From Polyangiaceae bacterium (lineage in GTDB: Bacteria; Myxococcota_A; Polyangia; Polyangiales; Polyangiaceae), in NCBI GenBank assembly GCA_025936115.1, contig JAICTZ010000032.1:19488-83487 (forward strand): a stretch of 64,000 nt of DNA, given 5' to 3'. The notes under the pieces are model-generated. The model saw nothing but the letters and a program-made list of their open reading frames with translations. It made no database searches and was not told the origin of the DNA. The translations under genes were made by a program, and so were the position numbers. Below, piece by piece: positions 50,663 through 60,300 of this stretch; the first letter of the stretch is position 1; every line of letters begins with the position of its first letter.

Positions 50663-51355
50663 ATGCCCGCCCGCCGCCTGCCCTTTTTTTTGGCCGCCGC
50701 GCTCACCTCGACGCGAGCGCTCGCGCAGGGGGGCCCCACCCCGCCGAGCGGACCGCCCTCGCTCCCCGAGGTCGAAATGGACGAGCCACCGCCGCCCGTC
50801 GTGCCGCTCGCCCGTGACACCCGTGGGGGGCACTTCGAGCTCGCGGTGGGCGCCGCACTGCGGGTTCCCTTCGGCGAGCTGCGGCAGGGCGAAGCAGCGT
50901 CGAAGCTCGGAACTGGCTTCGGCGCGGCGCTCGATCTCGGCTACGGCATCAGCCGCTATGTGATGGTCGGCGCGTGGGGCCAGGTCTTCGAGCCCGGTAC
51001 GAACGACATGGGCTTCAGCGTCGGCCCCTTCGTTCGCTACCACCTGGTCCAGGGCATGCGCTTCGACCCGTGGGTCCTCGTGGGGATCGGCTACCGCAGC
51101 CAGAACCACGACGCGCCGGGCGTGACCCGCCACTTCTCGGGCATCGACTTTGCTCACGTCGCGCTCGGCGGCGACTACTACGCGTGGAGCGGCCTCGGGT
51201 TCGGCCCGTGGCTCGAGCTCGACGCCGGCGTGCTCACCAAACGTCCGGATACGAGCACCGCTGGCGTGCCCGACGGCCCCACGCATATCGGCACGAGCGT
51301 GAATTACAGCTTCATCGCCGGCCTGCGCGTCGTGCTCGACCTGCCGGGCAAGTAG
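50663..51355 (+). CDS. Outer-membrane beta-barrel protein
   Basis: 230 residues. The signal peptide ends TSTRALA, followed by a short Pro/Gly-rich segment (GGPTPPSGPPSLPE). The rest alternates in the pattern of an 8-stranded barrel: GHFELAVGAALRVPFGEL, GFGAALDLGYGISRYVMVGAWG, MGFSVGPFVRYHLV, PWVLVGIGYRSQNH, DFAHVALGGDYYAWSGLGFG, SVNYSFIAGLRVVLDLPGK. Probably a small structural porin-like protein; no transport specificity can be read. It diverges from the FHA-sigma54 activator with 66 bases between starts, so it may be a target of that activator, but I see no clear -24/-12 element. Confidence 0.75.
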   Translation: MPARRLPFFLAAALTSTRALAQGGPTPPSGPPSLPEVEMDEPPPPVVPLARDTRGGHFELAVGAALRVPFGELRQGEAASKLGTGFGAALDLGYGISRYVMVGAWGQVFEPGTNDMGFSVGPFVRYHLVQGMRFDPWVLVGIGYRSQNHDAPGVTRHFSGIDFAHVALGGDYYAWSGLGFGPWLELDAGVLTKRPDTSTAGVPDGPTHIGTSVNYSFIAGLRVVLDLPGK

Positions 51356-51385
51356 TCGAGTCGCCGCGCCCCGGAGCGCCCCGCG

Positions 51386-54300
51386 TCAAGCCGCGACGGC
51401 GATTCCGAGTGCCTTACGGATGCGCGAGTATTCCTCGCTCACCGAATAGAGCAAGAGCTCCTTCATCTTTTCGGCGGGCGACAAGTCACCAGGCAGCTGC
51501 TGCTCGGCGCTCAAAATTTTCTTCGCGACCTCGAGATCGCCGGACACGATGAGACCCGAGCGACACGCGGTGAGCTCGACGGCCTGGTTCCAGCGCTTGA
51601 TGTTCGCCTTGGCGCCTTCCTCGATGAAGCGCTTGACCACGAGCCGCAAGCCCTCGAGCTGCACCGGCTGCATGTGCTTGGCGAGCTCCTGCGCCGTGGC
51701 GCGGATCTGAGCCGCCATGTCCTGAGGCATCGGCGTGTTGGGCGCTGCGATCATCACGCCTGCAAAGAGCATGATCGTGAGCTCGGCCTGCGTCGGGAAC
51801 AGCGTGCGGATGTAGTGCTCGCCGCGATAGTGCGACAGGTGCTTGCCGCACATGAACGTGAGCTCTTGCGGCTGGAAGCCGGTGAGCACCGTTTGACCGG
51901 CGACGGACGCCGGGGGCACGGCCGGCACGGCGACGATCGCGCCGGGCACGTCGTTGCGCACGTAGAGCGCCGGCGGCTGAATACCGAGCACCTGCGCGGC
52001 CCAACCGAACGTCTTGGCGAACGTGACGGTCGAGGTCGCCGGGTCTTGGTAGAAGCGCTTGTCGAGCACGGGCAGCTTATTTTGCGATTTCAGCTGCTCG
52101 ATCTTGGCGAGCAACGCCGCCGGCGCGATCATCTCGAAGATCTTCGAGATGTGCGCGTTTTCGTCGGGGTGGAACACCGACGTCTGCCAGAGCTCGTTCG
52201 AGACGCGTCCCTTGACCGGCAGCATGCCTTGCGGCCGGTAATCCTCGAAGAAGCGTTGCTCTTCGTCCTCGGCCTTGCGCAAGAACGCCATGGCGGCCGC
52301 TTGGCACCAAGCCTCGTCGTACGACTGCTTGTGCAGGTACAAGCGGTAGAGCGCGCGGTACGGCTCGATCGCGAGGGGATCGGCGGCGAGCAGGACCCGC
52401 TGCTCGACGATGCCGTCGTCCCAGCGCTCGTTCACCTCGTAGAGCTCGGCGAGGATCTGGTGGATGACGGTGGCGTCTGGCTTCGTGACGCTCGCCATCT
52501 TGAAGGCTTCGATCGCCGACTCCACCTGCTGCAAACGGTCGCGGTAGATGAGACCGAGCTGGTGCCAGAGCGTGTGCTCGAGATCCGTATTCCCCTTGCC
52601 CGCGATGCGGTGAATCATCTTGCGGTAGGAGCGCTCGAGCTGCTTCCACGCCCGCTGATTCGTGAGGATCTTGTTGATACGCTCGAAGGCCTCGAGATAG
52701 CTCGGGTTCAGATCGAGCGCGTCGTTGAAGAGCTCGACGGCGCGATCCTGATCCTCGAGCTTGTCGCGACAAATCTGCGCTTGTGTGAAGATGTAGCGCG
52801 CCTTGATCTCCGGCCGCTCCTCGAGCTCCGCGATGGCTTGCAGCGTATCGATCATGCGCTGCCATTCCGCCGCCGCTTGGTAGAGCGCGAGCAGTTTGTG
52901 CAAGAGCACGTGATCGGTGGGACGTAGCTCGCGCGCCTCCTCGAGCGCTTCGATCGCCTTGTGCGGATTCTTTTCCCGGTCGGCCCAGATGTCGCCGATC
53001 GTGTTGAGGATCTCGTACCTTTGATCGGGCTCGAGCACGCTGTCGAGGATCTGCCGCTGATAGGCGGCGACCTGCTTCCAGTCGTTCGCCTTCGAGTAGA
53101 CGTCGACCAACGCTTCGAGCGTCGGCCGATGATCGGCGTTGAGCGCGAGCGACTTCTCGTAGTTGTTGATCGCCTGGCGAGCCTGGTTTTGCTCGCGCTT
53201 GATGTTGCCTAGCCGGTAGTAGACGTCGGTGCGCTGCTCGGTGTCGTCCTCGCTCAGCGCCGTGAGCACCTTCTGGTAATTCGTGAGCGCGCTCGGCCAA
53301 TCCTTGAGCTCGTAGGCGACGTCGGCGATACCGCGGATCGTCTCCTGATCGGTCATGTCGAGCTGATTGGCCGTCTGGTAGGCCTTCAGCGATTTCTCGA
53401 AGTTGCCGAGCGCGGCGTGCACCTTGCCGAGGAGCTTCTGCAGCATGTGCTGCTCCTGGCGGTCCTTGCCTTTGCTCTTCTTGACGAGCATCTCCGCGAG
53501 CGGCTCGGCTTGCGCCCAGCGCGCGGTGCGCACGTATTCCTGGACCAGCGGGAGCGCGGCTTCCTCGCAGTCGGGGTCGGCTTGGATCGCGAGCTCCCAA
53601 GACTGCACGGCGGCGTCGTGCTCGCCGAGCATCTCGTCACGCACCTTGCCGAGCTCGACCAAGAGCTTCGCGCGCGCGCGCGCCGACGGCGTGTGCGCCT
53701 GCTCCTGCTCGAGGTAGCGCGCCGCACGATCCCAGTCGGCTTCGTCGATCGCGATCGTACGCAGAGCCGCCAGCGTCGGCAGGTGCGTGGGATCGAGATC
53801 GAGGGCCATCTCGAAGCGGTCGCGCGCCTGCACGCGATCGGCGAGCTTTTCGTCGAGCGCCTTACCGATGCGGTAGTACATCTCGACGCGCTGCACGCCG
53901 TCGCTCGTGAGATCGGCGACGCGCGTCATCGATTCGATGGCTTGCGCCGCGTCACCCTGCTTCTCGTAGAGCTTCGAGAGCTCCGAGAGCGCTTGAATGT
54001 TCGTGTCGTCGAGATCGACGATGTTGCGGTAGGCGTCGATGGCGCGGTCGACGTCGCCGACCTCGTCGCTGTACACCTGCGCGATCTGCCCGTAGACCTC
54101 GACCTTCGTCGCCGAGCTCGCCGCCTCGGAGACGTGCCGCTCGTAGGTGTGAATGAGATCGAGCCACTGCTTGAGGCGGCGGTAGCAGCGCGCGAGCGCG
54201 ACGTACGCGCGCTCTTCGGCCGGTGAAATCTCGAGCGCTTGCTCGAGACGCTGCGCCGCCTGGTCGAACTTGAGGAAGTGCTCCTCGAGGTTCTGCGCGA

Positions 54301-57300
54301 GCTTCAAGAGCACCTCGACGCGCTCGCGCTCCGTTTCGACCACGTCGAGCTCGCGCTCGAGCACGCGCACGAGCTCCGGCCAGTCGAGAAGCCGCTCGCT
54401 GACGCGCTCGACACCGCGGAGCGCCACGAGGCTCGTGCCGTCGAGCTCGAGCACCTCGCGGTACACCTTGCCTGCGCGCTCGAAATCGCCGAGCGACTGC
54501 TCGTAGAGCGTCGCGATGCGGAGCTTCGTGCTCGCGATCTGATCGTGATCGGTGAGCGCCGCGACCTTGCTCGTGAGGATTTGCACGAGCTCGGCCTGAT
54601 TTTGCCGCTCTTCGTAGATGCGCTCGAGCGCCGTGAGGGCCGGCAGGTAGAGCGAGTCGATTTCGAGGGCGCGCTTGTAGTAGCTGATGCCCTGCTCGGC
54701 CTGCCCCATGTTCTTTTCGAGCAGCTCGCCGAGATCGACGAGGATCATCTTGCGATCGTCGTTCAGGACCGCGACGTCGAGCGCGCGCTGCAACGTCTCA
54801 CCGACGCGCTGCCACTGCGCGCCCATGCGGTGAATCGCCGCCATTTGGCGCAGGACCTGAACGTTGTTCGGGTCGAGCGCCATGATCTGCTGGTAGTAGG
54901 GCTGCGCGTACTCCGGGTGGCCGAGGTTCTCGCCGTACCACTTGCTCAAGCGCAAGCAGAGCTGAATGCGGAGCTTGGGCTCCGTCTGTTCCTGCAGCCA
55001 GCCGTTCGCGGCCGTGATGAGCTCGGTCCAGCGATTGGTGACCTGCGCCATGTGCTCGAGGAAGCGAGCCGTCTCGTCGTCCCCGAAGTCTTCGCTGAAC
55101 GCGGTGACGAGCGCGTCGAACGCCTGATTGTTGTCGCCGAGCTTGTCCTCGAAGACGTGCGCGATGCGGCGCAAGAGGTCGCTCTTCTCGCTCGCGCTCT
55201 CGCGCGTCTCGAGCCGGTTCAAGTAGAGCTCGATCAACGGCTCCCAGCGCTCGGCCGCCGTGTGCAGGCGCTCGAGCGCGTCGAACGCCTCCTGGTGCGT
55301 CGGATCGACCGTGAGGATCTTCTCGAACGCGGGCGTCGCCTGGTCGTAGTCGTTGACTTCCTTCTTCCAGATCTCGCCGACCTCGAGGAGCTCGCGGATC
55401 TTGTCGGCCGGCTCGCTCAGCGCCTCGGCGCGCTGCATTTTGACGCCGACCACTTCGGGCCAGCGCCCCTCGGCGCGATAGATCTTCTCGAGCTCGGCCA
55501 TCGCCTCGAAGTCGGTCGGATCGACGTCGAGCAGGTGGCGCCACGCCTCAGCCGCCTCGAACGGCTGCTCGAGCACGCGACCGTAGGTCTGACCGAGCTC
55601 GCGGTAGACCTCCTTGAGCTCGCTCGGTTCGAGCAGCGCCGCCGCGCGATCGATCGTCGCGTGCAGCGCGGCCACGAGCTCCTGCGGGTCCTTGCGCGTG
55701 CGCCACACGTTGGCGATCGCGCGCAGAGCCGTCACGTTCGAAAAATCGATGTCGAGCACGCGCTGCCACGTCTCGAGCGCCTCGTCGTCGCGGTGCAGCT
55801 GCTCGGCGAACAAGCGCGCACGCCGGACGAGCACGGCCACGCGATCCTCGTCGCTCTCCGCGATGTCGAAGTGCCGCTCGAGCACGTCGGTGAGTTCGGC
55901 CCAACGCGCTTGATCTTCGTAGAGCCCAGCGAGCGCGCGCAGCGCTTCCGGATCCTCGCCGCGCAGATCGAGCACGCGCTTCCAACCTTCGACGGCGGCT
56001 TCCTTGTTGCCGAGCCGATCGGCCGCGAGGTGCGCCATCTTCGCGCGGATCTCCGCCTCCTGCACGTCGCCCGCGGCGTTCTCGAGCTCGCGCTCGTACA
56101 CCTTCTGGAGCTCGGTCCAGCTTTCGGTCTGCTGGTAGATGCGCGCGAGCGCGAGTATCGCCGTCTCGTTCGCCGGCTCGAGCTCGTCGAAAATCCGGCG
56201 GTAAGCGCGCACGGCGTCCGTGACCTGTCCGAGGCGCTCCTCGTAGACCTGGCCGAGCCGCGTCGAGAGCTCGACTTTGTCCGCCGTGCCGTCCGCGACG
56301 AGCACGCGCTGTTCGAGCACGCCAGCGAGCTCGGGCCACTGCTCGAGCGAGGTGTAGATGCGGTCGAGGTGACCGAGCGCCTCCGCCTCCTCCGGCGCGA
56401 CGGTAAGCACGTAGCGGTAGGTTTCTTCCGCCTTCGCGACGTCGGCGAGTTCTTCCTCGAACACGCGCGCGAGGCGCTTGCCGATGACCGCCTGCGTCGC
56501 CGGCTCGATGCCTTCGATGCCGAGCACGTCGGCGTAGGCGTTGGCGAGCGGTTCCCAACCGCCGTCGAGCATGCTCGCGAGCCGTTCGATCTCGCTGCCC
56601 GTGCGCTCGTCGAGCGGGGCCTCCTTGATCGCGCGCACGTACACGTTGAACGCGAGCACCGGATCGAGCAGACGCTCCTCCGCGTCCTCGGCGATGCGGT
56701 GGTGAAGCGCAACGCGCTCGTCACGGTCGGTCGTCTGCGCGAGCTCGGCCTCGCGCACGCGAATGAGCTTCTCCCACTCGGAGCTGGCCTGATAGAGCGG
56801 CTCGAGGATCTGCGCGATCTCCGCCTGGCGCACGCCGCTCTCGAACAACGCCTCGAGCGCCCGCACCGTGTCCTGGTGCTCCGGCGCGGCGCTGATCACC
56901 TCGCGGTACGCGCCGATGGCGCGCTCGAGATCGTTCAGGCGCGTCTGGTACACCTGCCCGAGCCGGAACTTGAACTCGAGGATCTCCTCGGGGCTCTGTC
57001 CGATCTCGGCTTCGCGCGCGAGGATCTCGGCGAGATCGCTCCAGCGCTCCGTCTGCGTGAACAGCCGATCGAGCGAGCGCACGGCGCCCTGGTTCTCGGG
57101 ATCGACGTCGAGCACGCGGCGATAACGGGTGACGGCGGCCTCGACGTTGTCGAGCTGCACTTCGTACACCTGCGCGACGCGCAGACCGAGCTCGACGAAG
57201 CGCTCGGGCGTGTCTTCGAGCTTGTCGAGCTCGGCGTCGTACAGGGCGGCGACGGCCGGCCAGCGCTCGATGAACGTCGCGAGTCGCTCGAGGGCGCCGA

Positions 57301-60300
57301 GCGACTCCTCGTTCTGGCTGTCGACGGCGACGGCGCGCGCGTACGTCTCGAACGCGCGCACGTGATCGGAGAGATTCTCTTCGTAGAGCCGCGCGATGCG
57401 GTGCAGGAGCTCGACGCGCGTGAACTCGTCTTCGGTCGCGTTCGTCTGCACCTCGAACACGCTGATGAGCTTCGCGTACTCGCCCATCGACTCGTAAACG
57501 GGCTCGAGCACGGCGGCCGCGGCGAGCGGCGCGCGCGTTCCGCTCTTGATGCCCTCGAGCGCGGCGAGCGTCGGCGCGTGATCGGGCACGACGTTCAAGA
57601 TGTCGCGGTAGAGCTCCACCGCGCGCTCGACGTCGCCCAGGTGTCGCTCGTAAAGCTCGGCGATGCGGTACTGATAGCTCACCGACTCGACGGGATCCTG
57701 CGTGAGCTCGGCCTCGTGCGTGAGCACGTTCAAGAGCTCGCTGTAGTTGCCGGCCGTCTGGTAGAGCACGTCGAGCCGGCTCAAGGCGGTCAGGTCGTCC
57801 GGATCGAGCTCGAGGATGCGCTGATAGGTGTCGATGGCGCGCTTCACGTCGCTGAGCTCGCGCTCGAAGACGGCGCCCACCTGATAGAGAATCAGCTTCT
57901 TTTCGGTCGGATCGAGCAGCAGATCGACCTTCTTGGTGTAGACGGCGAGCAGCTCCTCCCAGGCCGAGAGCGAGAGGTAGAGCTTGACCAGCGCGTCGAT
58001 CGAGCGGACGTCCTCCGCGTCGATGTCGAGCACCTTCTGGTAGACGGCGATCGCCTCGCGCGGCCGCTCGAGCACTTCTTCCTCGAGCAGCGCGGCCTGG
58101 TAGAGCGCCTGCTTCTGCGCGTCGACGTCCGCGAGCACCGCGGCCTTGCGCTGCAGAATCGCCGACATTTCGGCGTAGCGCTCCGAGCCCTGGAAGAGTC
58201 CCTGCAGCGCTTCGGCGGCTTCGAGGTTGCCCGGATCGATCGCGAGCACGCGCTGGTAGAGCTCGATGGCGCGATCGATGTTCGGCACGTCCTGCTCGAA
58301 CACTCGCGCGGCGGCCGAGTAGAGCTGGCTGCCGAGCTCCGGATCACGCTGCGCGGCCGCGAGCCGTTCGTACACCTGCGCGAGGTCGAGCAAGCGTCCC
58401 GTGACGCGCGCGAGGCGATCGATGCTCTGGCGTGTCTCGGCTTGGCTCGGATCGACGGCCAGCGCGCGAGCCATCGTCTCGAAGGCCGAATTCGCGTCGC
58501 CCGCGGAGTCCTCGTAAAGCGCGGCGATCTGGTGCAAAAGCTCGACCTTGCGCTCGGCGCCGTCGGCCTGCGCGACCTGCACCTCGTGAACACCGATGAG
58601 CTTCTGGTGCTCACCGTGCGCGCGGTAAAGCGGCTCGAGGATCTCGGCGATCGCGAGACCGTACGCCGGATCTTGACCGAGCCGCTCGAGCGCGGCGAGC
58701 GCTTCGCGGTTGCCGGGATCGCGATCGAGCACCTGCCGGTAGCCCTCGATCGCCAAATCCACCTGCCCCATACGCTGCTCGCGCAGCGCGGCGAGGCGGA
58801 GCATCAGTCGCAGCTGCGCTTCCTCGGTGTCGGCTAGGCCGAATTGCACCTCGAGATTTTCGGCGAGCTCGCTCCACATCGCGCGGCGCGTGAAGAGCGC
58901 GTCCAGGGCGTCGAGGGCCACGCGGCTCGTGGGATCGAGCGCGAGCACCTCGCGGTACGCCTGAATCGCCTCGTCCGGTTGCCCGAGCTTCTCCTCGAAG
59001 ACGGCCGCCATCTGCGCGTAGAGCGCCTCGCGCTCACCCACGTCGTCGACGAGCTCGATGCGACGCCTGAAGACGCCGATGAGATCCTGAAAGCGACCCG
59101 TACGGCGGTAGAGCGCGTCGATCGCCTGGAGCGCCTCGCCGTCGCCGGCTTCGAGGGCGAGCACGCGTTCGTAGCTCTTGGCCGCGTCCGCGACCTTGTC
59201 GAGCTGCTCCTGAATCGACGCGAGTCGCATCCAGTACTCGCGCGCGAGCGCCGGATCCGCGACGCCGGCCGCGACGCTCTGATAGATCTCGATCAGGCGA
59301 TCCCAAGCACCGGCGTGCTGGGCGAGCACCTCGAGCTCACGCCGCGACTCGGCGTTCGACGGATCTTCGCGCACGGCGCGCGCGAGCGCGTCGATGGCGC
59401 GGTCGAGCTCGCCGAGCTGCGTCGCGGCGGTCGCGCCGATCTTGCGCAGGAGCGCGACCTTGCGCTCCGGCTCGTCGCTCGTCTTGGCGAGGATTTCGAG
59501 CGCGGAGATGAGCTTGTCCCAGTCGCCGCGCGCCTCGTAAATGCCTTCGAGAATCGAGGCCGCTTCGCCGCTCAACGCGCGCTCGGTGAGCATGCCTTCG
59601 AGCGCCATGCGCGCCCCTTCGTGCTCGGCGTCCAAGAACAGGATTTCGCGATAGTTTTCGAGCGCGCCGGCCGCGTCGCCCAAGTAGTCGTAGAGCGCCT
59701 TGGCGAGACGGAACTTCAGATCGACGAGCAAGCGATCGTCGGAGGAGAGCTCGATGCGCTTGCGCAGCACCTCGACGTACGGCTCCCACTGTCCCGACCG
59801 CTCGTAGAGCCCGTCGAGCGCCGCGAGCGCGCCCTCGTCGGCCGGGTCCTCCTCGAGCACCGCTTGGTGCGTCTCGATGGCGGCCGCAACGTCGCCGAGC
59901 TCCTTTTCGTAGAGCTTCGCGACCTCGTAGCGGATGCGCTTGCGCTCGCCGGCGTCGTGCGCGAGCTCGAGCTTGCGATTTTGCACCTCGAGCAGCTCGC
60001 GGTAGCGGCCGGCACGGCGGTAGAGCCCTTCGAGGGCGCCGAGCGCAGTTTCGTTGTCGGGCTCGGTCTCGTAGACCGCGCGATACTCCGTGAGCGCGTC
60101 GTCGACGCGCGCCACTTCTTCGACGAGGACGCGGCCGAGCCGCAGCCGGAGCGCGTTTTGCTCCGCGCTGTCGTTCGAATTCTCGATCGCCGCGCGGTAC
60201 GCTTTGACGACGGCTTCCCAGCCGCTCGTCACCTTGGCCACGCGCTCGACATCGCTTTGCGTTTGCGCGTCACCCGGCGCGAGCTCGAACGCCGCCAAAT

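Noticed and set aside
54239..58837. A 1,532-residue open frame on the plus strand inside the giant TPR gene
   Set aside because: It is the antisense of the TPR repeats, with Leu/Arg/Glu/Val-rich composition produced by codon bias. It has no family resemblance and the opposite strand is clearly coding.
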